DNA of 64,000 nucleotides, from the NCBI RefSeq assembly GCF_001648555.1, contig NZ_LQXM01000029.1, forward strand, positions 496,001-560,000. Reading direction: 5' to 3'. This document shows positions 17,983 through 25,815 of this stretch, piece after piece. The stretch comes from Rossellomorea aquimaris TF-12 (GTDB lineage Bacteria > Bacillota > Bacilli > Bacillales > Bacillaceae_B). Below the pieces are notes generated by a model. The model worked only from the letters and a program-made list of their open reading frames with translations, made no database searches and had not been told where the DNA came from. Every line of letters begins with the position of its first letter. Position 1 is the stretch's first letter. The position numbers and the translations under genes are program-made.

Positions 17983-18019
17983 AGAAAGGGATGATTCAAA
18001 TACGAATCAACCCTTTCTA
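17983..18019 (-). terminator. Terminator after pgsA
   Basis: AGAAAGGG..GATTC and GAATCA.CCCTTTCT pair in an almost perfect hairpin just after the pgsA stop. On the minus strand a weakly T-rich TTTATATTAG follows. Confidence 0.7.
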
Positions 18020-18021
18020 TC

Positions 18022-18600
18022 TTATTTTGAATTTACAAACGCTTTTTTGTTATGGTAAAAATAATCCCATCCTGACCATACTGTAAAGAACATAGCTACC
18101 CAGAGAGAAAGTGTAGCAAATGGAAGATTGATGAGTTCAAAAATTGCATTGTGAAGAAGAAGTGCGGAAATGGCAATAATTTGAGCCCACGTTTTAATCT
18201 TTCCAAGCTGACCAGCCGCCACTACCTCTCCTGAACCTGCCAGTACAAGACGAAGACCTGTTACAGCAAACTCTCGGCTTATGATAATGATGACTATCCA
18301 AGAAGGAGCAAGTCCCAGCTCTACAAGTACAATTAATGCTGCCGACACAAGTAGCTTATCTGCTAAAGGATCTAAAAACTTCCCTAAGTTCGTCACTAGG
18401 TCCAGCTTTCGAGCATAATAGCCGTCAATCCAATCTGTTGTTGAAGCTATAATAAAGATTAGTGCCCCAACAAAATGCTTGACTGGTAAGTTAGCACCAA
18501 GAAAGGTCATTTCTCCCCAATTTAATGGAGCCAGCATAATAATTAAAAATAATGGAATTAAAAAGATCCTTGAAACTGTAATTTTATTAGGTAAGTTCAC
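18022..18600 (-). CDS. pgsA: CDP-diacylglycerol-glycerol-3-phosphate 3-phosphatidyltransferase
   Basis: Makes phosphatidylglycerol phosphate, the first committed step of phosphatidylglycerol synthesis, in the membrane. The signature of CDP-alcohol phosphotransferases is complete: DG-x2-AR-x8-G-x3-D-x3-D in DGYYARKLDLVTNLGKFLDP. Several hydrophobic segments follow. The GTG at 18600 (192 residues) is chosen because GGAGGTAGTAAG lies before it and the family begins NLPNKITVSR; a longer open frame from 18666 has no ribosome site. Follows rodZ and precedes cinA as in B. subtilis. Confidence 0.96.
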   Translation of the reverse strand: MNLPNKITVSRIFLIPLFLIIMLAPLNWGEMTFLGANLPVKHFVGALIFIIASTTDWIDGYYARKLDLVTNLGKFLDPLADKLLVSAALIVLVELGLAPSWIVIIIISREFAVTGLRLVLAGSGEVVAAGQLGKIKTWAQIIAISALLLHNAIFELINLPFATLSLWVAMFFTVWSGWDYFYHNKKAFVNSK

Positions 18601-18651
18601 CTTACTACCTCCAATACATAAAAACACATTAAACTCTATTGTATGTAAGAA

Positions 18652-18674
18652 AAAGGAGTCATCCAAACTCCTTT
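18652..18674 (-). terminator. Weak terminator after rodZ
   Basis: AAAGGAGT and ACTCCTTT pair around seven bases. On the minus strand the stem runs into TTTTTCTTAC. It lies in the 83-base rodZ-pgsA gap and may reduce rather than stop read-through to pgsA. Confidence 0.55.
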
Positions 18675-18683
18675 CATCTTAGA

Positions 18684-19595
18684 TTACTGTGATGCCGGCT
18701 GAGTATAGTTAATGATAATATCCTGCCTGACAACATCTGTTGCTATTTTATATTCTAATGAATTACCATTAACTAAAATATTTGTATTTGCTGCATTTCC
18801 AATTACTAAATAAGCTTGTTTATCAGAAGAAAGATCAAAGCTTTGTTTGTCTTTATCTTTAAGTAAACCTTCGAATAATACCTCATCTTTTGAATTAAAC
18901 ACCTTGACCCAAGTATCTCCTTTAGCCAAAAGTTCTAATTGAAATTTGTCAGTATTCTTTAATTCATAAGTAGTTTTATACCCTGAACTATTAGTGGCTT
19001 CCAAAGACTGCTCTTCTTTTTGATCTTTGGATTCTCCAGATGAATCATCTTCAGCTTGTTTGTCTTCAGATTTTTCATCCTCATCATTGTTATCTTCTGA
19101 AGATTTTTCTTCGTCAATCTTTTCAGAAGGAGCTGGGTCCTTTTGATCTACTGCAACCTGTTCTTGATTGCTTGAATCACTCGAATCGGCATTGCTCCCA
19201 ACTTTACTTTGCACAAATGCCCATAAAGCAATTAATGCCCCAATCACAAACACAGCAATTAGTAACTTCGGAAGAATATCAAATACCTTAGATGAGCTTT
19301 CTGATACTCTCTTACTTGTTTGAACACGTGAAAGAGAAAGAGGTATTTCACCTTCCTGTGTTGTTGGGATTTCATCCTTATGCTCTTCAAAAATTAATTC
19401 CGATGGAAGTCCTACTGCATCACAATATTGTTTAATAAATGCTCGCACATAAAACTTTCCAGGCATCATATCATATGAGCCTTCCTCTATACCAATTAAA
19501 TATCGCTTTTGAATCTTTGTAATTCTTTGTAAGTCATCAAGGCTATAACCTTTAGCTTCTCGGGCTTCCTTTAAACGATTTCCTAAATCCGTCAC
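18684..19595 (-). CDS. rodZ: Cytoskeleton protein RodZ (YmfM)
   Basis: A 303-residue bitopic protein that links MreB to the elongation machinery and cell shape. Order of parts: N-terminal XRE-type helix-turn-helix (LKEAREAKGYSLDDLQ, IQKRYLIGIEEG), one membrane segment (about 110-129), a long acidic Asp/Glu/Ser linker outside the cell (about 135-200), and a C-terminal DUF4115 beta domain. The linker is strikingly acidic. The start is GTG after GGAAGGTG. Lies between ymfK and pgsA in the conserved order. Confidence 0.92.
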   Translation of the reverse strand: MTDLGNRLKEAREAKGYSLDDLQRITKIQKRYLIGIEEGSYDMMPGKFYVRAFIKQYCDAVGLPSELIFEEHKDEIPTTQEGEIPLSLSRVQTSKRVSESSSKVFDILPKLLIAVFVIGALIALWAFVQSKVGSNADSSDSSNQEQVAVDQKDPAPSEKIDEEKSSEDNNDEDEKSEDKQAEDDSSGESKDQKEEQSLEATNSSGYKTTYELKNTDKFQLELLAKGDTWVKVFNSKDEVLFEGLLKDKDKQSFDLSSDKQAYLVIGNAANTNILVNGNSLEYKIATDVVRQDIIINYTQPASQ

Positions 19596-19614
19596 TACTT
19601 AACACCTTCCAATA

Positions 19615-20406
19615 TTAAAAATCAAATCCACCAAAATCAGAATTTTGAAACAGATTATTTTTTTCTACCAAATCATATGTAATCTCTTCATCAGGATCGT
19701 TTCTCAGTTCGATAATATAGTCAAAATCTTCTAGTGAATATTCAGAGTTTTGAACAAAAATGTCAGGGTGCTCAATTACCTTCACTGCAGATAAACGCAT
19801 AATTTCCCTCACTAGCTGCCAATGCTTTTCACTTGCTCTACGAGTTGAAACGATTCCGTCGATTATAAAGAGATTTTCTGAAGAATACTCATCTTCAATT
19901 AATTTACTTCTTATTGTTTGCTTCAATAGAGTAGAAGATACAAAAAGCCATTTCTTATTGGCGCAAACACTAGAAGCAACTACTGATTCCGTTTTCCCAA
20001 CTCGAGGCATCCCCCTAATACCGACAAGCTTATGCCCATCCTGTTTAAAAAGTTCCGCCATAAAATCCACGAGTAAACCTAGTTCATCACGTACAAATCG
20101 AAACGTTTTTTTATCATCTGCATCACGTTGAATATAACGACCATGTCTAACTGCCAGACGATCTCTTAATTTCGGTTCTCTTAACTTGGTAACATTAATC
20201 GTATCCATTGTTTGTAATATAGATTCAAGTCTTGTTATCTGTTCATGACTATTGGCAAGGAGAAGCATGCCCCTTCGTCCTTCATCAACACCATTTATCG
20301 TCACTATATTAATCGATAGCATTCCTAATAATGAGGAAATATCACCTAAGAGCCCTGGACGATTTTTTTGAATTTCATATTCTAAATACCATTCTTTTCT
20401 CTCCAT
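19615..20406 (-). CDS. ymfK: YmfK family protein (DUF3388), ACT-like domain plus P-loop
   Basis: A 263-residue protein of the uncharacterised YmfK/DUF3388 family. The N-terminal ~75 residues look like an ACT-type ligand-binding fold (RPGLLGDISSLLGMLSINIV). A later stretch contains a Walker-A-like P-loop GMPRVGKTES (133-142) and a hydrophobic LFIIDG (179-184) that could be Walker B. This suggests a nucleotide-binding protein regulated by a small molecule, but no function is established. The ATG at 20406 follows TAGGAGGTACCCA; the longer open frame to 20469 lacks a ribosome site. It is 19 bases upstream of rodZ. Confidence 0.85.
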   Translation of the reverse strand: MERKEWYLEYEIQKNRPGLLGDISSLLGMLSINIVTINGVDEGRRGMLLLANSHEQITRLESILQTMDTINVTKLREPKLRDRLAVRHGRYIQRDADDKKTFRFVRDELGLLVDFMAELFKQDGHKLVGIRGMPRVGKTESVVASSVCANKKWLFVSSTLLKQTIRSKLIEDEYSSENLFIIDGIVSTRRASEKHWQLVREIMRLSAVKVIEHPDIFVQNSEYSLEDFDYIIELRNDPDEEITYDLVEKNNLFQNSDFGGFDF

Positions 20407-20587
20407 TGGGTACCTCCTAAATAAAAGGTGACTATTAATTCGACAAAATTCGAAAGAAAACTCAAACATCTAGCTTTTATAATAAATGATTTTCCTCTAA
20501 TAGAAAAGGAAAACATACATAAATATGTACAATTTCCGGATTTTGAATGAATTAAGCATGAAATATATTTATATTATCAAAAAAAAA

Positions 20588-20640
20588 GGCTCTTTTCGTA
20601 AACTTTGTTGCTTATACAAAGCGAGTAGTGGTTGATTTTA
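20588..20640. repeat. Dispersed intergenic repeat, copy B
   Basis: GGCTCTTTTCGTAAACTTTG and the following TTGCTTATA, then GTGGTTGATTTTAGC. The first part recurs at 16560-16600, and GGCTCTTTTCGTA recurs inverted at 59218-59230. From memory, similar elements ending in GTGGTTGATT are common between genes in Bacillaceae; that recollection is untested here. Confidence 0.5.
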
Positions 20641-20654
20641 GCTTGTATAAATAG

Positions 20655-20792
20655 AAATATTCTTTCTTTTGTGCAGAGACCCTGGAAGCGAAGCTGAGGA
20701 TGCTCGGCCGAACGCTAACTGCAAGGGAAGCAGTTCCCCTCACCGCCTATCACAAACAGATTGACAGAGCCATTAAGAGACTTAAGTTATAA
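20655..20792 (+). other. GC-rich open segment, possible gene remnant
   Basis: Forty-five codons are open on the plus strand between TAG (20652) and TAA (20790). The inside is much richer in G and C than the surrounding DNA, mainly at third positions, and from an ATG at 20700 it reads MLGRTLTAREAVPLTAYHKQ followed by IDRAIKRLKL. It looks protein-like but has no ribosome site, and I cannot name a family. It also contains two mutually exclusive hairpins (20717-20735 and 20725-20738). It lies in the 442-base gap between ymfK and ymfJ, next to repeat copy B. It may be the tail of a lost gene or a structured repeat. Confidence 0.3.
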
Positions 20793-20825
20793 AACAACTT
20801 CCCTTGAAAAATAGCCTAAAAAGAA

Positions 20826-20850
20826 AAGGAGAGGAAAAATCCCTCTCCTT
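20826..20850 (-). terminator. Terminator after ymfJ
   Basis: AAGGAGAGG and CCTCTCCTT pair around AAAAATC and overlap the ymfJ stop codon. On the minus strand TTCTTTTTAG follows. Confidence 0.75.
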
Positions 20851-21106
20851 AACGAGTACCATTGTTATTAACAAGTTTGACCATCATGTTCGCAATAGTA
20901 TGTTGCTCTTCAGGAGAAGCGACAGACCACAAATCAGCCAACACTTTTTCTTGATCATTCTTAGGCTCTACCTGTTGAGCTAAGTACTCACCTATTTGAT
21001 AAGCTAAATCAGAAACTGTTTCATTCTCCATTCCACCATGCTGAGCCTGGTGAAGACGATCACCTAAGAAGTTTTTCCAATCTGACCAATTATCTAACAC
21101 AGACAT
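20849..21106 (-). CDS. ymfJ: DUF3243 family protein YmfJ
   Basis: An 85-residue acidic soluble protein of the DUF3243 (YmfJ) family, found in Bacilli between ymfI and ymfK. A Trp-rich start (LDNWSDWKNFLGDRLHQAQ) and the helix ending in EEQHTIANMMVKLVN are typical. Function unknown; the family is predicted to be all-helical. The ATG follows AGGAGGTCATGACAA. Terminated by a hairpin that overlaps its stop codon, so it is separated from ymfK. Confidence 0.85.
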   Translation of the reverse strand: MSVLDNWSDWKNFLGDRLHQAQHGGMENETVSDLAYQIGEYLAQQVEPKNDQEKVLADLWSVASPEEQHTIANMMVKLVNNNGTR

Positions 21107-21193
21107 TTGTCATGACCTCCTTTATTGAAATACAATATTAGTTTGTATCCAGGAGGAAAAAATATTCGTTATCGGGAAGTTCTAAAAAAATTT

Positions 21194-21910
21194 TCATGTG
21201 TGCCAGCCACCATTAATAGGAATTGTTTGACCAGTAATATAAGAAGCGCTGATTGATAAAAGAAACAGAATCGTTTGTGCGATTTCATCAGGCTGACCAA
21301 GGCGCCCCATTGGTATTTCCTCTATAAGACTGTTTACTTCCTCTTCTGAGAAAGATACTAGCATGTTGGTGTCTATCGCCCCTGGTGCAACTGCATTTAC
21401 TCTTATTCCACTTAGAGCTAATTCCTTACTTAATGATTTTACAAAAGAGATTTGTGCGCCTTTTACAGTAGAGTATGTTACTTCACATGCAGCACCAACC
21501 TGCCCCCAAATAGAGCTCACGATGATAATATTGCCTCTTTGCCGAATTAATTTACTAAGGAGCTTCTGAATAAGGATCATAGGACTTTTCACATGAACAT
21601 TTATCATCTTATCAATGCTTTCTTCTGATTGTTCCTGAAATAAACCCCATTCTGAATGTCCGCTGCTATAAATAATGGCATCTAGCTGAAAAATGGATGA
21701 AACGATTTTTTTTACACCTTCACCAGAAGAAAGATCCGCTCCAATAGGAATGATTTCAATATTATACTTGCTGATTTTTTGTATCAATTCATCTACTGCT
21801 TCTTTATTTTTATTGTAGTGTAAATATAAATGCCACCCTTCTTTTGCTAATTGCAATGCGGTACTTCTTCCAATTCCACCTGAAGCACCTGTTATCAATG
21901 CGTATTTCAT
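21194..21910 (-). CDS. ymfI: Elongation factor P 5-aminopentanone reductase (YmfI)
   Basis: Short-chain dehydrogenase/reductase of 238 residues. B. subtilis YmfI reduces the 5-aminopentanone modification on EF-P to 5-aminopentanol, which matters for swarming. Motifs are the cofactor loop TGASGGIG (7-14), catalytic Ser in IVSSIWGQ, YSTVK (Tyr and Lys), and the C-terminal GQTIPINGGWH. The ATG follows GAGGGTGAGGAA. The assignment to EF-P modification rests on position between ymfH and ymfJ as well as on similarity; other SDR substrates cannot be excluded. Confidence 0.88.
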   Translation of the reverse strand: MKYALITGASGGIGRSTALQLAKEGWHLYLHYNKNKEAVDELIQKISKYNIEIIPIGADLSSGEGVKKIVSSIFQLDAIIYSSGHSEWGLFQEQSEESIDKMINVHVKSPMILIQKLLSKLIRQRGNIIIVSSIWGQVGAACEVTYSTVKGAQISFVKSLSKELALSGIRVNAVAPGAIDTNMLVSFSEEEVNSLIEEIPMGRLGQPDEIAQTILFLLSISASYITGQTIPINGGWHT

Positions 21911-21994
21911 TTCCTCACCCTCTAACGCTTCCTTAAATTAATTGATTAAATTGAAATGAGCTTCATTTAATCTTTGTGTACGTATTCAAGAACA

Positions 21995-22022
21995 AGAACT
22001 ACTCTTTTAAAGAGTAGTTCTT
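21995..22022 (-). terminator. Terminator after ymfH
   Basis: AAGAACTACTCT and AGAGTAGTTCTT pair perfectly around a TTTA(A) loop just after the ymfH stop. On the minus strand GTTCTTGAATAC follows, only weakly T-rich. Confidence 0.7.
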
Positions 22023-22031
22023 TTCTTTAGG

Positions 22032-23321
22032 TTATTTTTTTGGTACCACTTGGCAAACCGTGAAACGCTCTTGTGCAATAATTGAACTTGCTACGGATTG
22101 GATATCTTCATATGTTAATGATTCTAGAGTAGGGACTACATCAAATAAATCCATTTCGTTAAATGCGTAACGAGTGAATTGATTGGCAATGAATTCAGGC
22201 GAATTAATTGCTCTTAAAAAGGCTCCTATCTTCTTCTTTTTCGTTCTTTCCAATCCTTCTTTTGTAAATAAAGATTCTTGTTTTGCTTTTAATAACAGCT
22301 GTTGAAGTTTTTGGGCTAATTCGTCCGGTTTTTCCGTATCTCCACCGACAGTAACAAATCCAAAGCCGTTTTCTTGTGTGTAGTCATAATGGAATGTTTC
22401 ATCGATTAAGCCTTCATTATACAAGTCAAAATAATAGGCTGAACTCTTACCGAATAAAAGGTCTAAGAAAACATTCATGGATAGTTCTTGTTTAAGCATT
22501 TCCTTTCCTTGTTGATAAGGTTCCGGAGCTTTAAGCCCAACTAAACATTTAGGACTTTGAACATTCATTTCAAGTACTGTCTTCTTCTCTGCTACCGTCT
22601 CAGGTTCATCATCAAATTTACGTTGTATTTCAGGCATTTTCTCATAATCTTTCTTCTCTTGATTACTTCGAATTTGATTCATTACTTTTTCCGGTTCAAC
22701 TGATCCTACAACAAACAAAAGCATATTGCTTGGATGATAGAAGGTATTGTAGCATTGATAAAGCATATCTTTTGTAATAGGAGTAATCGATTTTATGGTC
22801 CCAGCAATATCAATTTTCACTGGATGGTTTTTATACATATTTTGAATAACCCCAAAGTACAACCGCCAATCTGGATTATCATCGTACATTGTTATTTCTT
22901 GACCGATAATTCCTTTTTCTTTCTCTACTGTTTTTTCAGTGAAATAAGGTTCCTGAACGAAATCAATGAGGGTTTCTAGGTTTTTTTCAACATTGGTAGT
23001 GCTTGAAAAAAGATATGCTGTTCTAGTGAAAGAAGTAAATGCGTTAGCAGAAGCCCCTTGACGGCTAAACTGTTGAAAAACATCTCCATCTTCTTTCTCA
23101 AACAATTTATGCTCTAAGAAATGAGCAATTCCATCTGGAACTTTGACAAATTCATCTTCGTTTAAAGGTTGAAAGTGGTTGTCAATGCTTCCGTACTTAG
23201 TAGTAAACGTAGCATAAGTTTTGTTAAATCCTTTTTTAGGCAGTATATAAACGTCAAGTCCGTTAGACATTTTTTCGTAATAGAGATCCTCTTGTAACTG
23301 ATCGAAGGAAATTTTCTTCAT
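22032..23321 (-). CDS. ymfH: M16 family zinc peptidase YmfH
   Basis: A 429-residue inverzincin-type peptidase. The inverted zinc motif HxxEH is present as HFLEH (67-71), with the distal Glu expected in EKGIIGQEITMYDDNP. It starts two bases after ymfF, which lacks this motif, so the two probably form a heterodimer of one catalytic and one non-catalytic subunit as in mitochondrial processing peptidase. Related AlbE/AlbF peptidases act on bacteriocins; the natural substrate of YmfF/YmfH is not known. The ATG follows GGAGGAATAACC. Confidence 0.92.
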   Translation of the reverse strand: MKKISFDQLQEDLYYEKMSNGLDVYILPKKGFNKTYATFTTKYGSIDNHFQPLNEDEFVKVPDGIAHFLEHKLFEKEDGDVFQQFSRQGASANAFTSFTRTAYLFSSTTNVEKNLETLIDFVQEPYFTEKTVEKEKGIIGQEITMYDDNPDWRLYFGVIQNMYKNHPVKIDIAGTIKSITPITKDMLYQCYNTFYHPSNMLLFVVGSVEPEKVMNQIRSNQEKKDYEKMPEIQRKFDDEPETVAEKKTVLEMNVQSPKCLVGLKAPEPYQQGKEMLKQELSMNVFLDLLFGKSSAYYFDLYNEGLIDETFHYDYTQENGFGFVTVGGDTEKPDELAQKLQQLLLKAKQESLFTKEGLERTKKKKIGAFLRAINSPEFIANQFTRYAFNEMDLFDVVPTLESLTYEDIQSVASSIIAQERFTVCQVVPKK

Positions 23322-23323
23322 GG

Positions 23324-24598
23324 TTATTCCTCCATTCCTGTTAAGAAATAAATAGTATCTAATTCTACTTTATTTGCTACTTTTACAATCTCTTCTTTAG
23401 TTGTCTTCTCAATTTCATTTAACCAATGCTCAAGACCAATCTCTTTTCCAGCAATTGCATTATGGTATAAAATCTCAATTAACCCTCTGGATGTATCAAT
23501 CGTTTCCAAAAGCTGATTGCGGATAACCGCCTTTGTTTGATCGATTTCTGAATCTGTAAACTCTCCGTCTTTCATTGCTTGTAATTGCTCTTTTATAATA
23601 CCTACTGCTTGATCATAATTTTTAAATTCAATTCCTGACATCACCATCATTAAGCCTTTATGACTTTCTAAGCGACTAGCAGCATAGTAGGCTAAGCTAG
23701 CTTTTTCTCTCACATTGATGAATAATTTTGAATGTGAGAATCCACCGAAAATTCCATTAAACACTTGAAGAGCAAAATAATCTTCATCGCCATATTCAGT
23801 ATTTGTACGATATCCGATATTCAATTTCCCTTGTTTTACATCTTGTTTTTCCTTTACTACATTTTCTTTATTTTTAGACTGAGGTACAGAAGATTCTACA
23901 CGCTCAATGGTTCTCACTTTAAAATTCAATAATTTGTCGCACAGGCCCTCTACCTCAGAAACATCTACATCACCAATAACATAAAGATCAAATTGATCCT
24001 CATTCATTGCCTTTTGATAGTATTGATACAATTCATTTGATGTTAAGGCATCTACCTGTTCACTAATTCCATTTACATGAAGTGCAAATCGTTCTCCTCT
24101 GCACATTTCTTCAACAAGTCGAGAATTAGCATAGCGCATTTTATCATCATATACTGCTTGAATTCTCACTTTTTGATTCCGCTTTTCCTTTTGAACTGTA
24201 TTTTCATCAAATTGATTACTCTCAACATTAGGATTAAGCACCACATCAGATAAGAATTCAATTCCTTTTTCAAGAAGAGGCTCTGAATCCTTTAAAAACT
24301 TTTCATTCGCAATTTCTACAGATAAACTTACAACATGGTATTCTCCCTTTTTCCCCAAATCAACAAAAAAGTTTGCACCGTATAGCTCATCTAAATGAGA
24401 TCTTAGTTCAGTTGTATTCGGGTACGTTTTTGTACTGCTTTGCAGGACATGTGGAAGTAGCCCGCGCAGAGTAACTGTTTCTTCATCTAAAGGAGCTTTC
24501 ATTTTCAAAACCAGACTATTGGTTTTAAACTTATCTGTTTGAACGATATGTAGCGTATACCCCTGCTTCTTTTTTACCACTTCGTTTATAGCTGTCAT
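23324..24598 (-). CDS. ymfF: M16 family peptidase-like protein YmfF, no zinc motif
   Basis: A 424-residue M16 family protein upstream of ymfH. The place where HxxEH would stand reads LLPHVLQSSTKTYPN, so the zinc site is lost and the protein is expected to be the non-catalytic partner. The typical M16 middle (INVREKASLAYYAASRLESH) is conserved. The ATG follows GGAGGACGGTAGA, and a candidate sigma-A promoter lies about 90 bases upstream. The pair is transcribed as its own unit between two terminators. Confidence 0.9.
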   Translation of the reverse strand: MTAINEVVKKKQGYTLHIVQTDKFKTNSLVLKMKAPLDEETVTLRGLLPHVLQSSTKTYPNTTELRSHLDELYGANFFVDLGKKGEYHVVSLSVEIANEKFLKDSEPLLEKGIEFLSDVVLNPNVESNQFDENTVQKEKRNQKVRIQAVYDDKMRYANSRLVEEMCRGERFALHVNGISEQVDALTSNELYQYYQKAMNEDQFDLYVIGDVDVSEVEGLCDKLLNFKVRTIERVESSVPQSKNKENVVKEKQDVKQGKLNIGYRTNTEYGDEDYFALQVFNGIFGGFSHSKLFINVREKASLAYYAASRLESHKGLMMVMSGIEFKNYDQAVGIIKEQLQAMKDGEFTDSEIDQTKAVIRNQLLETIDTSRGLIEILYHNAIAGKEIGLEHWLNEIEKTTKEEIVKVANKVELDTIYFLTGMEE

Positions 24599-24687
24599 TC
24601 TACCGTCCTCCTTAGTTCCACTTTATCGACCAATGATGGGTTTATAAAAATATTCTAAACACCCTTATTGTGCGGTATTTAAGTTTA

Positions 24688-24717
24688 ACTATACATGTAG
24701 CAATATATTGATTTCAA
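24688..24717 (-). promoter_or_regulatory. Predicted sigma-A promoter of ymfF-ymfH
   Basis: On the minus strand TTGAAA, 18 bases, TATAGT, about 90 bases upstream of the ymfF start. Confidence 0.4.
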
Positions 24718-24799
24718 GCATCTTCCACTTTTGGAAAAACAGGCATTGAGGTAAACCATTATATGCATCAGCAACTCTTAATATGAAATGATAGAAAAA

Positions 24800-24837
24800 A
24801 CGGGTATTTCGCTCAATGACAAGAACGAAACACCCGT
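24800..24837 (-). terminator. Terminator after the nucleoside ABC operon
   Basis: ACGGGTATTTCG and CGAAACACCCGT pair (one mismatch) around about 14 bases. On the minus strand TTTTTCTATC follows. Good intrinsic terminator after the last permease gene. Confidence 0.85.
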
Positions 24838-24855
24838 GAGTAGAAACTAATGAAA

Positions 24856-25815
24856 TTAACGATTTCCTTTGATGTATGGAGTACCTAATGCTTTAGGGGC
24901 ATCTGCACGTCCAATGAATCCAGTTAGTGCTAATATCGTCAACACGTATGGGGCAATTAATAAGTATACACTTGGAATATTCTCAAATAAGGGAATACTG
25001 CTTCCAATAATACTTAAGCTTTGGGCAAAACCAAAGAATAAAGCCGCTCCCATCGCTCCAAGTGGATGCCATTTTCCAAATATTAAGGCAGCAAGGGCCA
25101 TGAAACCTTGTCCACTGATTGTAGAGTGGCTAAAGTCTGACGAGATTGATTGAGCATATACTCCTCCTCCAACTCCCGCAAAGGCACCGGATAGAATTAC
25201 TCCAATATATCTCATTCTTGTTACATTTATCCCCATTGTATCTGCTGCCATTGGATGTTCACCAACTGAACGGAGTCTTAATCCAAATGGAGTTTTAAAC
25301 ATGACAAACCACACAATAAACGAAACTAGTATGGCAACAAAAGGTGGCCAATAGGTATTGGAAAAGAATATATCACCGATTACTGGAATCTTGCTTAGTA
25401 GGGGTACATCCACTTTTCCAAATCCTTCAGAAATGATATCTGTTTGCCCCTTTCCATAAATGCGCTTTACTAAGAAAAGAGTCAATCCAACTGCAAGTAA
25501 ATTGATGGCAACACCTGAAACAACTTGATCTGCTCTAAAGGTAATGGAAGCAACCGCATGTAAAATAGCCAGAATCGCGCCCGTTAACATGGCAACCAAA
25601 AGAGCAATCCAAGGAGTTGAAGCACCCAGTGTATCAGAGAATGTAATGTTAAAGACTATACTAGAGAATGCTCCAATAACCATAAGTCCCTCAAGACCAA
25701 TGTTAACTACTCCTGAACGTTCCGAGAAAGCTCCACCTAAAGCAGTGAAAATAAGTGGTGAAGCCCAAAGTAACGTTGATGGAATTAATATTACTAAAAT
25801 GTCCATAAAGCCCAC
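24856..25815 (-). CDS. BMP-type nucleoside ABC transporter permease (NupQ-like)
   Basis: One of two membrane subunits of a BMP-family nucleoside importer; 319 residues with about nine hydrophobic segments and the family motif ERSGVVNIGLEGLMVIGAF near the N terminus. B. subtilis NupNOPQ, its close relative, imports guanosine. The GTG start follows AGGGGGTGAAGTAA, and the gene begins right after the stop of the other permease. Purine nucleosides are the likely cargo, inferred from the family. Confidence 0.9.
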   Translation of the reverse strand: MGFMDILVILIPSTLLWASPLIFTALGGAFSERSGVVNIGLEGLMVIGAFSSIVFNITFSDTLGASTPWIALLVAMLTGAILAILHAVASITFRADQVVSGVAINLLAVGLTLFLVKRIYGKGQTDIISEGFGKVDVPLLSKIPVIGDIFFSNTYWPPFVAILVSFIVWFVMFKTPFGLRLRSVGEHPMAADTMGINVTRMRYIGVILSGAFAGVGGGVYAQSISSDFSHSTISGQGFMALAALIFGKWHPLGAMGAALFFGFAQSLSIIGSSIPLFENIPSVYLLIAPYVLTILALTGFIGRADAPKALGTPYIKGNR

